Source: Chloroflexota bacterium (GTDB lineage Bacteria; Chloroflexota; Dehalococcoidia; SZUA-161). From it: 12,844 bases of DNA. Position numbers and translations under genes: made by a program. Below are positions 6,284-12,844 of this stretch, one piece after another. How positions within the stretch are numbered: the stretch's first letter is position 1; each line of letters begins with the position of its first letter. The notes below the pieces were generated by a model. It searched no databases. It saw nothing but the letters and a program-made list of their open reading frames with translations, and was not told where the DNA came from. The stretch covers positions 1-12,844 of the forward strand of contig VGNW01000049.1 in assembly GCA_016865955.1 (NCBI GenBank), in the 5' to 3' direction.

Positions 6284-6671
6284 GTAGCGGTCTTAATCTC
6301 AGCACTTTGTGATGATACCTTATATATTCTCCGGTAAGACATTCCGAATTATTGAAGTTCGCTTGTAATCGTAAGCGACTGAATGCCGTTTCACAATCAC
6401 CATCCCGTACTAGAAACGATTGTTAAATAGTGATACCTTCAAAACAGTACTCTGCGGACCCGGCTCATCCCCAAAAGCGGTGGGAAATAACCGGTACCAG
6501 GACGGATAGCAGAGGTGATTCCAGATTCAAAAACTTTGGGTGCGATACGTCGGTAATATTACTTTCGTAAGGTATCCGGAGTGGCAAAGCTACTGTGAGG
6601 TGATGGGCAATGAATGGAGTAAAACCGGCTGATACGGTTGCTGTTTTACGGTGCAGTGCTTAAGTCGGATG
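6284..6671. other. Gene-free spacer with small repeats and hairpins
   Basis: About 390 bp separate the HTH gene from the RluD-type gene, with no convincing coding region, tRNA or known riboswitch that I can identify. GATACCTT occurs at 6314-6321 and 6432-6439, and its reverse complement at 6569-6576. Small inverted repeats include TCGCTT/AAGCGA (6359-6364 with 6373-6378), ACAATC/GATTGT (6393-6398 with 6418-6423) and GTAAAAC/GTTTTAC (6619-6625 with 6643-6649). The region would form the long leader or promoter zone of the HTH/archaellin genes. A structured RNA is possible but not shown. Confidence 0.5.
6619..6649 (-). terminator. Possible terminator hairpin after the RluD-type gene
   Basis: GTAAAAC and GTTTTAC form a perfect 7-bp stem around a 17-nt loop, 22 bp past the stop codon of the minus-strand gene. 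A mutually exclusive 5-bp stem, AACCG/CGGTT (6623-6627 with 6635-6639), lies inside. The stem is AT-rich and has no T-run after it, so it would be a weak terminator. Confidence 0.3.
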
Positions 6672-7568
6672 TCAGGGACGATAACGGTTGAGCACCTCCT
6701 GAAGCTCCCGGGGCAGTCTTGAGGTGAACTCCACGAACTCTCCGGTGGAAGGGAGCCTGAAGCCGAGTTTATAGGCGTGGAGGAACTGCCGTCCCAGAAT
6801 GGGCGATCTCTTACCGTAAATATGGTCGCCGAAAACGGGGTGTCCTATAGCAGAGAGATGGACGCGAATCTGGTGAGTGCGCCCGGTCTCGGGCATTACC
6901 TCGAGAAGGGTACAATCGTCCAGATATCTTAGAACCCGATACTCCGTTTTTGCCTCTCTGCCCCGTTCGACCACTGCCATGCGTTTTCTATCCCGGGGAT
7001 GCCGCCCTATGGGCGCTTCGATAGCACCGCGCTCCGGAGCAAGCTGTCCCAGAACGAGTGCAATGTATGTTTTCTTAATCGAGCGCTGTTTAATCTGGCG
7101 GGAGAGGTAGGCATGGGAAGCATTGTTCTTAGCCACCATCATCAGACCGGAGGTATCTTTGTCCAGGCGGTGCACTATGCCGGGGCGAATGGAACCCTTG
7201 ATCTCACCGAGGTCGGGGCAGTGCGCCAGAATAGCGTTCACCAGCGTGCCGCTCTTCTGTCCGGCAGCGGGGTGCACCAGCAGTCCCGCCGGTTTATCAA
7301 TCACTATAACGTCTTTGTCCTCATACACAACCTTGAGCGGGATAGCTTCGGGCGTAAGCGAGGTAGATGCTGGAGGCGGGATGGAAGCAATGACTCTGTC
7401 TCCAGCGTCGAGCTTGTGACTGGCTCTAGCGGCGTGATTGTTGACTGTTACATTTCCTTCCTCAATCAGCTTTTGAGCATAGGAGCGCGAAATATGGCAC
7501 TGCTCAGCTACGTATTTATCCAATCGTTCGCCGGAGCCGGCAACTGTGAACTCAAAATGTCTGTTCAT
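6672..7568 (-). CDS. rluD: RluA/RluD-family 23S rRNA pseudouridine synthase
   Basis: The 298-residue enzyme isomerises uridines in large-subunit rRNA to pseudouridine. An S4 RNA-binding domain occupies about residues 12-62 (GERLDKYVAEQ...). The catalytic domain follows, with the family signature HRLDKDTSG at 133-141, where Asp138 is the expected catalytic nucleophile, and the conserved VIDKPAGLLVHP (89-100) and GRTHQIRVHL segments. An N-terminal S4 domain plus this length points to the RluD-like branch, but which rRNA positions it modifies cannot be read from sequence. It starts 6 bp after the lspA stop and lacks a clear Shine-Dalgarno site (AT-rich AATAAAA precedes the ATG), so its translation is probably coupled to lspA. 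This lspA-rluD pairing is common in bacteria. Confidence 0.93.
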   Translation of the reverse strand: MNRHFEFTVAGSGERLDKYVAEQCHISRSYAQKLIEEGNVTVNNHAARASHKLDAGDRVIASIPPPASTSLTPEAIPLKVVYEDKDVIVIDKPAGLLVHPAAGQKSGTLVNAILAHCPDLGEIKGSIRPGIVHRLDKDTSGLMMVAKNNASHAYLSRQIKQRSIKKTYIALVLGQLAPERGAIEAPIGRHPRDRKRMAVVERGREAKTEYRVLRYLDDCTLLEVMPETGRTHQIRVHLSAIGHPVFGDHIYGKRSPILGRQFLHAYKLGFRLPSTGEFVEFTSRLPRELQEVLNRYRP

Positions 7569-7574
7569 TTTTTA

Positions 7575-8054
7575 TTAGCTGCGGGCTTTTTTCTGGGCAG
7601 TGAACAGCAGGTAGTAAACGATGATGATTGTGCCCACGACTATGGCGGAGTCCGCTACATTGAACACAGGCCAGGGGCCGATGTCGATGAAGTCGGTTAC
7701 CTCACCGGAGCGAAGCCGGTCAATCAGGTTGCCTACGGCTCCGCCTAGATCGAGACCGAGGCCGATTTTGAGCAGCATACTTTCCAGAGGGATATGGCGG
7801 AAGTAAACCAGAAATACCAGAATGCCGAGTACGGCGGCAACGGCTAAAAGGAAAGTTTGATTAGCGAAGATGCCGAAAGCTCCTCCGGTGTTGGTGGCGT
7901 AGGTCAGCCTTACGAAGCCTTCGCTCGGAATCGACTGTCCCCACTCCATATTAGCCCTAACCAGATATTTAGTGAGCTGGTCGATGCCTATGACAAGCGC
8001 TGCTAACGCCAGCAGCAGGAATCCTCCGGTCGCCTTTTGATTCGATTTGTTCAT
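7575..8054 (-). CDS. lspA: Lipoprotein signal peptidase (signal peptidase II)
   Basis: The 159-residue integral membrane aspartic protease cleaves the signal peptide of prolipoproteins before the lipid-modified Cys. It has four hydrophobic segments and the family motifs DQLTK (25-29), NTGGAFGI (55-62), GGAVGNLIDR (104-113), VTDFI (119-123) and FNVADS (131-136). Asp121 and Asp135 match the catalytic pair. I chose the ATG at 8052-8054 because it yields the usual length and begins just before the first membrane helix. Upstream ATG (8070-8072) and TTG (8133-8135) codons would add a non-membrane extension with no known counterpart. The ribosome site is weak (GGA 5 nt upstream). It lies 98 bp after the hydrolase gene and 6 bp before the RluD-type gene. 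Confidence 0.95.
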   Translation of the reverse strand: MNKSNQKATGGFLLLALAALVIGIDQLTKYLVRANMEWGQSIPSEGFVRLTYATNTGGAFGIFANQTFLLAVAAVLGILVFLVYFRHIPLESMLLKIGLGLDLGGAVGNLIDRLRSGEVTDFIDIGPWPVFNVADSAIVVGTIIIVYYLLFTAQKKARS

Positions 8055-8152
8055 TGTGTCCGAGTTTATCATATCTGAGGGTAGCGTACAATTGCAGGAG
8101 GCTGTGAAAAGACGGTGCTGACCTGAAAAGAACAACCGCGCGGGGATTTAGG

Positions 8153-8803
8153 CTAGCCTTCTTTCAGTGGAGGATTGAAAGCCTTGGTAAAAAAGGCTGC
8201 TACTCTGTTAGCTACTTTGTCTTCGTATCCCGTCCAGAAATGGTCGGCACCGGCTACGAACTCGTATTCGTTGGGCGGAGGCAGCTCCTCGGCGAGACGC
8301 TGCAGAGCGATAATGCTGACAAACTGGTCGGCTCCGCCGCAGATAACGAGCTTCGGCACTGCGTATTGATGTAGCGGCGCATAGGATTCCACAGCCGGCG
8401 ATATTAAAGCGAGTGCCTTTACCCTTTCATCGTTGGGGGCAATCTCGAGGGATAAGGCGCCACCGAAGGAATAGCCGCAAAGGCCAATCCTGGCTTTATC
8501 AACTGATTCAAGAGTAGAAAGATAATTGAGGGCTGCAACTACATCCTGTTTCTCGCCAACACCGTTGGCAAACCTGCCCTCGCTAGCACCTACGCCGCGC
8601 AGGTTGAATCTCAGAGAGGCAATCGAGGCTTTAGCCAGAGCCCGGCAAACAGGGACAATCACATTATTGTCCATTGCACCGCCGTAAAGCGGATGAGGGT
8701 GGCAGACCACCACTCCGGCAAATGGCACCTTGCCTTCAGGTATGGTTGTAATACCCTCGAGGGTGAGATTGCCGCTGGGGAATTTCACTCTGGTCTCAGT
8801 CAT
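8153..8803 (-). CDS. Alpha/beta hydrolase (dienelactone hydrolase-like)
   Basis: The 216-residue protein has the alpha/beta-hydrolase layout. An early CHPHPLYGG segment (34-42) probably contributes to the oxyanion hole. The nucleophile elbow GYSFGG has Ser112, and the acid and base are probably Asp159 (GGADQF) and His188 (GADHFW). Together these make a complete catalytic triad. There is no signal peptide, so it is cytoplasmic. Members of this COG2945-like group are esterases of mostly unknown substrate, and nothing here specifies one. Its ATG overlaps the rarA stop (ATGA at 8800-8803), so it is translated from the rarA transcript. Confidence 0.88.
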   Translation of the reverse strand: MTETRVKFPSGNLTLEGITTIPEGKVPFAGVVVCHPHPLYGGAMDNNVIVPVCRALAKASIASLRFNLRGVGASEGRFANGVGEKQDVVAALNYLSTLESVDKARIGLCGYSFGGALSLEIAPNDERVKALALISPAVESYAPLHQYAVPKLVICGGADQFVSIIALQRLAEELPPPNEYEFVAGADHFWTGYEDKVANRVAAFFTKAFNPPLKEG

Positions 8804-10185
8804 GGCTTGCCCTCTTTCTCAGTTTGTCTATTGTCTTTCCCGTAGCCATGCCATCTTTTGAGCCTGTTATCGATTTCCCGCTCCAAGCCCTGATCGCTGG
8901 GATGGTAATATCTTTTCCCTTTGAGCGAGTCGGGCAGGTTCTGCTGCTGCACGAAGTGCCCGGGGAAGTTGTGAGCGTATTTGTAGCCTTTACCATATCC
9001 CACATCGCGCATCAGACCGGTAACGGGATTGCGCAGGTGGAACGGCACGGGGTCGTTTCTGGTTCTCTCCACGTCCTGTTGTACTCTCCCGTAAGCTGTG
9101 TAAAGCGAGTTGCTCTTGGGCGCCGTTGCCAGATAGACCACTGCCTGAGCCAGCGCCAGATTGCCTTCGGGCATTCCTATGAAATGTACCGCCTGCTGCG
9201 CAGCGGTGGCTACGACCAGCGCCTGCGGGTCAGCCATGCCCACATCCTCGGAGGCGAACCTTATCAGGCGACGGACTATATATAGAGGGTCTTCTCCGGC
9301 TTCGAGCATTCGTCCCAGCCAGTAGAGGGAGGCATCGGGGTCGGAGCCGCGGAGCGATTTATGCAGTGCCGAGATGATATTGTAGTGCTCCTCGCCAGCT
9401 TTGTCGTAGAGCAGGGCGCGGTGCTGAATGGCGTCCTCGATGGCGCTGAGCTTGATGTGGCGCTTGCCGTCCTCTGATGGTGCGGTAGTGGAGGCGGCAA
9501 GCTCTAGGGCATTGAGCGCAATGCGCGCATCTCCATTTGACATAACTAATAAGAAATCGAAGGCGTCCTTGTCCAGTTCGACCTTCATCCTCCCCAGACC
9601 GCGCTCCTCGTCATTCAAGGCGTTCTGTATGATTTGCTTTACCTGTTCCTCGGTGAGCGCATTCAGGGTGAACACGCGGCATCGAGAGAGCAGGGGAGAG
9701 ATTACCTCGAAGGAGGGGTTCTCGGTGGTGGCGCCGATGAGGATAACCGTGCCATCCTCTACATAAGGCAAAATGGCGTCCTGCTGGGACTTGTTGAAGC
9801 GATGGATTTCATCGATGAATAGGATCGTGCGCTGATTGTATAAGGCGCGGCGTTCTTTGGCTTCATCGACGATGCGTCTCAGGTCGGCGACGCCGGAGGC
9901 TACGGCGGAGATAGGGCTGAAGTGCGACTTGGTAACGTTGGCGATGAGGTTAGCCAGGGTGGTCTTGCCGCTGCCGGGAGGCCCCCAGAAGATGATAGAG
10001 GGAAGCTGGTCTGAGTCGATGCTCTTCCTCAGCACGCGCCCCTCGCCCACAATATGCTCCTGTCCCACGAACTCATCGAAGTTCCTGGGCCTCACGCGCG
10101 CAGCCAGCGGGGCTTCATGCTCCAGCAGCCTTTCGCCAGCCTGTTGGAATAAGTCTGGTGCTTTGGGTTTCTTTGATTGCTTCAC
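8800..10185 (-). CDS. rarA: Replication-associated recombination protein A (RarA/MgsA AAA+ ATPase)
   Basis: The 461-residue AAA+ ATPase is related to clamp-loader subunits and eukaryotic WRNIP1. It acts at stalled replication forks. Walker A (GPPGSGKT, 68-75), Walker B (FIDE, 123-126) and a sensor-1-like GATTENPSF are intact, as is the arginine-finger-like SPLLSRCRVF. The C-terminal MgsA-type region is recognisable from YAHNFPGHFVQQQ and KGKRYYHPSDQG near the end. It starts with GTG (10183-10185) because a TAA lies two codons upstream in frame. The ribosome site is poor (AAGAA directly before the start). vapC ends 40 bp upstream, so read-through from vapBC is possible. The hydrolase gene overlaps its end. 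Confidence 0.95.
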   Translation of the reverse strand: MKQSKKPKAPDLFQQAGERLLEHEAPLAARVRPRNFDEFVGQEHIVGEGRVLRKSIDSDQLPSIIFWGPPGSGKTTLANLIANVTKSHFSPISAVASGVADLRRIVDEAKERRALYNQRTILFIDEIHRFNKSQQDAILPYVEDGTVILIGATTENPSFEVISPLLSRCRVFTLNALTEEQVKQIIQNALNDEERGLGRMKVELDKDAFDFLLVMSNGDARIALNALELAASTTAPSEDGKRHIKLSAIEDAIQHRALLYDKAGEEHYNIISALHKSLRGSDPDASLYWLGRMLEAGEDPLYIVRRLIRFASEDVGMADPQALVVATAAQQAVHFIGMPEGNLALAQAVVYLATAPKSNSLYTAYGRVQQDVERTRNDPVPFHLRNPVTGLMRDVGYGKGYKYAHNFPGHFVQQQNLPDSLKGKRYYHPSDQGLEREIDNRLKRWHGYGKDNRQTEKEGKP

Positions 10186-10225
10186 TTCTTATGAACCTAT
10201 CGATGTTTGTTTTAATTAAGACAAG

Positions 10226-10624
10226 CTAAGCTTTGACCGATTTGAATTGTTTTATCTCGGCGATTCGACGGAAATGGCTATCCAGGGTAAAAAGCTCCAC
10301 ATTGTTTTCAAGTGCTAATGCGGCAAGTATTAAGTCGGTCAAGGGTACGCTGATACCTTGACGTCTCAAACTATCGGACAATTCACCGGCTGAAGTCCAC
10401 GTATCTCGGGAAACCTCTACGTATTCCAGAGCATCCAGAGTCTGTTTTAGAATATCTCGAATCTTTTTGGTTCTTACACCGGCAAGTAGTTCAGAGAGAA
10501 CAATCCCGCACAGGGTCGCACGGCGGGTTCGTATCAGATTTTTTACTGACTCAACCAGTTCTTGGTCTTTGCCCCGAAAATACTCTACCCAGATTGAAGT
10601 GTCAATCAGCACCTGCGGACTCAT
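10226..10624 (-). CDS. vapC: VapC-type PIN-domain toxin ribonuclease
   Basis: The 132-residue PIN-domain protein shows the four acidic residues expected to bind Mg or Mn ions: Asp8 (LIDTSIWVEYFRG), Glu45 (VLSELLAG), Asp97 (PLTDLILAALA) and Asp115 (TLDSHF). VapC toxins cut tRNA or rRNA when freed from their VapB antitoxin. The catalytic set is complete, so the toxin should be active. The start overlaps the end of vapB by 23 bp, the usual coupling in this family. The specific RNA target cannot be predicted. Confidence 0.93.
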   Translation of the reverse strand: MSPQVLIDTSIWVEYFRGKDQELVESVKNLIRTRRATLCGIVLSELLAGVRTKKIRDILKQTLDALEYVEVSRDTWTSAGELSDSLRRQGISVPLTDLILAALALENNVELFTLDSHFRRIAEIKQFKSVKA

Positions 10625-10820
10625 CGAGTTCCATCCTCTCCAATTCTGCAGTTACGTCCGAAATCTCGATTTTACCAGGCAGAGCGAGCAGTTTCTCTAT
10701 CTTCCTGCGTCTCACAAATTCTTCCAGGGCAAGCCTAACGGCATCCTTCTTTTTGCGCGTTTTGGAGAGTGCCATAACGTCGCCTATTAACTCCTCAGGC
10801 AGGTCTATTGTTGTACGCAT
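10602..10820 (-). CDS. vapB: VapB-type ribbon-helix-helix antitoxin
   Basis: The 72-residue protein opens with MRTTIDLPEELI, the DNA-contacting beta strand and first helix of a ribbon-helix-helix domain. A KTRKKKDAVRLALEEFVRRR helix follows. This resembles the VapB antitoxin family (PF09957-like). The C-terminal part (LPGKIEISDVTAELERMELDE) would wrap the VapC toxin. Antitoxins of this type neutralise the toxin and repress their own promoter as a complex. The ribosome site AAAGG (plus 10833-10837) sits in a small hairpin loop upstream of the ATG. Confidence 0.92.
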   Translation of the reverse strand: MRTTIDLPEELIGDVMALSKTRKKKDAVRLALEEFVRRRKIEKLLALPGKIEISDVTAELERMELDESAGAD

Positions 10821-10848
10821 TTTGACATCACCTTTTGATGCAAATTTT

Positions 10849-10869
10849 ATATGCTTTCATTATGCATAT
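10849..10869. promoter_or_regulatory. Candidate VapB operator (inverted repeat)
   Basis: ATATGC (10849-10854) and GCATAT (10864-10869) form a perfect 6-bp inverted repeat with a 9-bp spacer, overlapping the vapBC -10 box. A dimeric ribbon-helix-helix repressor would be expected to bind a symmetric site here. A nested 8-bp palindrome, TATGCATA, occupies 10861-10868. Confidence 0.5.
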
Positions 10870-10886
10870 TTTGATAAAAAAGTCAA
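10859..10886 (-). promoter_or_regulatory. Candidate sigma-70-type promoter for vapBC
   Basis: On the minus strand TTGACT (plus 10881-10886) is followed after 16 bp by CATAAT (plus 10859-10864), each matching the consensus at 5 of 6 positions. The leader to the vapB ATG would be about 30 nt. Confidence 0.6.
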
Positions 10887-10932
10887 GTAGTTTTACCTGA
10901 GAAAGCGGTATCCTCTGCAAATAGAACTACCT
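10876..10932 (-). terminator. Possible terminator of the AmmeMemoRadiSam operon
   Basis: On the minus strand AGGTAGTT (plus 10925-10932, including the amrA stop codon) can pair with AACTACTT (plus 10885-10892) through 8 positions with one G-T pair. A run of six T follows within 10 nt (plus 10876-10881). The loop is long (32 nt) but holds a small TACC/GGTA stem. The T-run lies inside the vapBC promoter spacer, so termination and vapBC initiation would overlap. Confidence 0.3.
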
Positions 10933-11445
10933 GTACCGTTTGACTTCGAACTTATACAGCTTTACCGGTTCGTCGGGGTAGATGCCGGCTTTCTGGCGGC
11001 AGATTTGAATCTGGTGCTCCACGGTGTCCACGCCTTCGAGGTCGGGCAGCAGCAAGCCGCGCCTCCCACCGCTCTCCACAATCACGCCGTATTTTCTGGG
11101 GTCGAGCTCTTTTACGCTGTTGACGGGCACCGGTTTGGTGAGCACGTCCACGCTGTAGGTGAGGTCGGGAAGCTCAGGGGGGGTTATCGGCATGAAGCGG
11201 GGGTCCCGTGTCGCCGAGCTTACGGCATTGGATATTATCTCCTGGGCAACGTTGGCGGTGGTGGGTTCGAACGTGCCTATGCAACCCCTTAGTTGCCCGT
11301 GCTTCTTGAGGCTGACAAAGACACCTGCCCTCTCTTTCATCTCCGGCGTCAGTTCTCTGGTCTGGGGGAGCTTTCTGTTGCGGACATAGGTCTCCACGGT
11401 CTCTTTAGCCAGCTTCGCTAAAGGATGCATCTGTTCGGGTGTCAT
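10927..11445 (-). CDS. amrA: AmmeMemoRadiSam system protein A (AMMECR1 domain)
   Basis: The 172-residue protein is almost entirely an AMMECR1 domain. The signature LRGCIG lies at residues 52-57. Other conserved stretches are SATRDPRF, TYSVDVLTKPVPV and the ESGGRRGLLLPDLEGVDTVEHQ segment. The human homologue AMMECR1 is linked to a developmental syndrome, but the biochemical role of the family is not established. The conserved Cys56 in the signature is a plausible functional residue. The start codon has a strong GGGAGGGG site just upstream, and the gene begins 13 bp after amrB. With amrB and amrS it forms a conserved three-gene set found across bacteria and archaea. Confidence 0.93.
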   Translation of the reverse strand: MTPEQMHPLAKLAKETVETYVRNRKLPQTRELTPEMKERAGVFVSLKKHGQLRGCIGTFEPTTANVAQEIISNAVSSATRDPRFMPITPPELPDLTYSVDVLTKPVPVNSVKELDPRKYGVIVESGGRRGLLLPDLEGVDTVEHQIQICRQKAGIYPDEPVKLYKFEVKRYR

Positions 11446-11458
11446 CGCTCCCCTCCCT

Positions 11459-12265
11459 TCACTTCATCAGCAGTATGCCTGCGTAGCCCACCACGCCGGA
11501 ATAATCCCCCGTTACATCTCCGCTGGTCTGATATTTGACCAACTCCGCTCGCCTGGCGCCCAGCTCTTTGGCTGCCGCGATGAGGGTTGCCGCCGGGGCG
11601 TAGCCGCACATGGATATCCTTATCTCATCGACACGCTTGAGGAGTTCATCTTCGTCCAGTTTCAGCATGGCATTGATGGCCTGGGTATCCTTCTTTTTAG
11701 CGGATTCCTGCGACTCGTAATGAGTCATATCGCTGCTGGCTATGATTACCGCATCTGTTTTCGATTCCCTGATAGCCCTGGCTATCGCTCTGCCGATTTC
11801 TTTGTAAGCGGCTTTCGGGGCATGGCTTAGCACGATGGGGACTATCTTAATATCAGGCTTGAGATATTGCAGAAACGGTATCTGCACCTCGATGGAGTGT
11901 TCATACAGGTGCGCTACCACGTCCTCCTCCAGATTGCTCGACTGCTCCAGTATCTTTTTACCCAGTCGGGAATCAATCTCAACTTTGCCCAGCGGCATCT
12001 GCCACGTCCCCTGAGTCATGATGCTGAACGGTTTGCCGTACCCAGAGTGATTGGGTCCCATGATGACGAAGGTATCCTTAAGCTTGATTCGGGAGATCGT
12101 GGCCCCCGCCACCGCTCCGGAGTAGATATATCCGGCGTGAGGCGAGACCAGCCCGATAACCTCTTCCTTGGGGGCTTTCTTATCGATGAATTTGCTGATC
12201 TGGGCTTCCAGCGAGGAAGGCGTTCGGGGATAGAATTGACCCGCTACCACAGGCTCTCTAATCAT
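11459..12265 (-). CDS. amrB: AmmeMemoRadiSam system protein B (MEMO1 family)
   Basis: The 268-residue MEMO1-like protein has a fold related to extradiol dioxygenases. The metal-site-type residues seen in human MEMO1 appear conserved: His43 (SPHAGYIYSG), His73 (GPNHSG), Asp179 and His182 (SSDMTHY) and Cys220 (MCGYAPA). The EHSIEVQIPFLQ segment (122-133) is also diagnostic. Human MEMO1 has been reported to bind redox metals and to act in signalling. The prokaryotic role, presumably with the radical SAM partner, is unresolved. GGAG lies 6 nt before the ATG, and the gene starts 14 bp after the radical SAM stop. Confidence 0.94.
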   Translation of the reverse strand: MIREPVVAGQFYPRTPSSLEAQISKFIDKKAPKEEVIGLVSPHAGYIYSGAVAGATISRIKLKDTFVIMGPNHSGYGKPFSIMTQGTWQMPLGKVEIDSRLGKKILEQSSNLEEDVVAHLYEHSIEVQIPFLQYLKPDIKIVPIVLSHAPKAAYKEIGRAIARAIRESKTDAVIIASSDMTHYESQESAKKKDTQAINAMLKLDEDELLKRVDEIRISMCGYAPAATLIAAAKELGARRAELVKYQTSGDVTGDYSGVVGYAGILLMK

Positions 12266-12279
12266 CGTTGTCTCCTCTT

Positions 12280-12844
12280 TTAGGATTTAGTAGTCCTAAA
12301 ATTGAGCTCTGCCCCGCAGAAACGGCACTTAGAGCCTTTGAGACCCACTATTTTAGTCTGATAGCCGATGCGTTGCACGACGAGCTTGCCACAGGAGTAA
12401 CAGACGGTGTTCTCTCCTTTATGTCCGTGGAGGTTGCCCACATAGATGAACTTAAGTCCAGCCTTCTGCCCGATGCTGTAGGCTCTTTCCAGAGTGGCTA
12501 CGGGTGTCGCCGGAATATCCTGTAGCTCATGCTGGGGATAGAAACGGGTGACATGCCAGGGCGTGAGCTCGCCCAGACGCTCTTCTATCCATCTGGCTAT
12601 GCCCTCAAGCTGTGCATCGTCGTCGTTCATGGTAGGTATGATATTGGTGACCACCTCGACATGCATGTTCCACTTGTTTTTGGCTCTCTCGGCAACTTCG
12701 AGAATTTCTCTCCATTTCGATATCTTGGCAAGTTTCATATAGAAGGAATCGGAGAACCCTTTGATATCGACCCGCCAGGCATCGAGGTAAGGCCCGATGG
12801 CATCCAGTGCCTCAGGGGTGGAATAGCCGTTGGTTACATAGACT
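12280..12844 (-). CDS. amrS: AmmeMemoRadiSam system radical SAM enzyme, C-terminal part
   Basis: The reading frame is open to the window edge, so only the last 187 residues are visible. The first internal Met (12736-12738) is not the start: the frame continues upstream with recognisable radical SAM barrel sequence, VYVTNGYSTPEAL and WRVDIKGFSDSFY. Further on are VVTNIIPTMND, TPWHVTRFYP and a C-terminal zinc-ribbon-like pair, CYSC and CRFC, separated by about 22 residues. These are typical of the AmmeMemoRadiSam radical SAM family. The CxxxCxxC motif that holds the [4Fe-4S] cluster lies outside the window, so catalytic competence cannot be checked. It is the first visible gene of the operon with amrB and amrA. 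The substrate is unknown. Confidence 0.92.
   Translation of the reverse strand, partial: VYVTNGYSTPEALDAIGPYLDAWRVDIKGFSDSFYMKLAKISKWREILEVAERAKNKWNMHVEVVTNIIPTMNDDDAQLEGIARWIEERLGELTPWHVTRFYPQHELQDIPATPVATLERAYSIGQKAGLKFIYVGNLHGHKGENTVCYSCGKLVVQRIGYQTKIVGLKGSKCRFCGAELNFRTTKS

Noticed and set aside
6555..6649. Possible cyclic-di-GMP (GEMM-type) riboswitch suggested by GGCAAAGCTA on the plus strand
   Set aside because: The first conserved half, the GNRA-capped stem and the later conserved bases are not found, and no plus-strand gene follows.
6610..6663. 17-codon plus-strand frame MNGVKPADTVAVLRCSA with GAGGTG upstream
   Set aside because: It is very short and isolated, overlaps a hairpin and has no neighbour on its strand. 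The ribosome site match is within chance.
8055..8135. Longer lspA starting at TTG 8133-8135 or ATG 8070-8072
   Set aside because: The extension is not membrane-like and would lengthen the protein beyond the family norm. The ATG at 8052-8054 gives 159 residues.
1..12844. Archaeal origin for the whole window
   Set aside because: lspA, RluD-type synthase, rarA, a CxC-zinc bacterial GluRS, GlnRS and sigma-70-type promoters with strong Shine-Dalgarno sites all point to a bacterium.

Overview
This window looks like a chromosomal segment of a bacterium, most likely a member of the Chloroflexota near the Dehalococcoidia. That placement is an inference from gene content: bacterial housekeeping genes (gltX, glnS, lspA, an RluD-type pseudouridine synthase, rarA) sit beside two archaellin-like (archaeal flagellin) genes and an AmmeMemoRadiSam locus. 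No rRNA or tRNA gene is present to confirm it. Only glnS lies on the plus strand. Every other gene is on the minus strand, so transcription mostly runs from high to low coordinates.

Region 1 (1-2740, minus): gltX (glutamyl-tRNA synthetase) overlaps by 4 bp a gene for a membrane-anchored protein, which is followed closely by a gene for a Pro/Thr-linker lipoprotein. Beyond the lipoprotein lies a two-copy direct repeat. Region 2 (2741-4660): a short spacer with face-to-face promoters separates gltX from the divergent glnS (glutaminyl-tRNA synthetase). glnS ends at a strong 14-bp hairpin shared with the convergent gene. Region 3 (4667-6671, minus): a small helix-turn-helix gene is followed by two tandem archaellin-like genes with perfect or near-perfect Shine-Dalgarno sites. 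The two products share 50 identical residues at the N terminus and diverge afterwards. A gene-free stretch of about 400 bp lies upstream.

Region 4 (6672-10185, minus): rarA, an alpha/beta hydrolase (4-bp overlap), lspA and an RluD-type gene form a probable operon. Region 5 (10226-10886, minus): a VapBC toxin-antitoxin pair with a recognisable promoter and a candidate operator. Region 6 (10927-12844, minus): the AmmeMemoRadiSam triad, in the order radical SAM enzyme (cut by the window edge), MEMO1-like protein, AMMECR1-like protein, with 13-14 bp spacers.

The most unusual content is the pair of archaellin-like genes in a bacterial setting, followed by the AmmeMemoRadiSam operon, whose biochemical function is not established. 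lspA in this window would process lipoproteins such as the one encoded at 140-682. No archaellum motor, assembly ATPase or prepilin-peptidase gene lies in the window, so whether the archaellins build a motile filament cannot be judged here.
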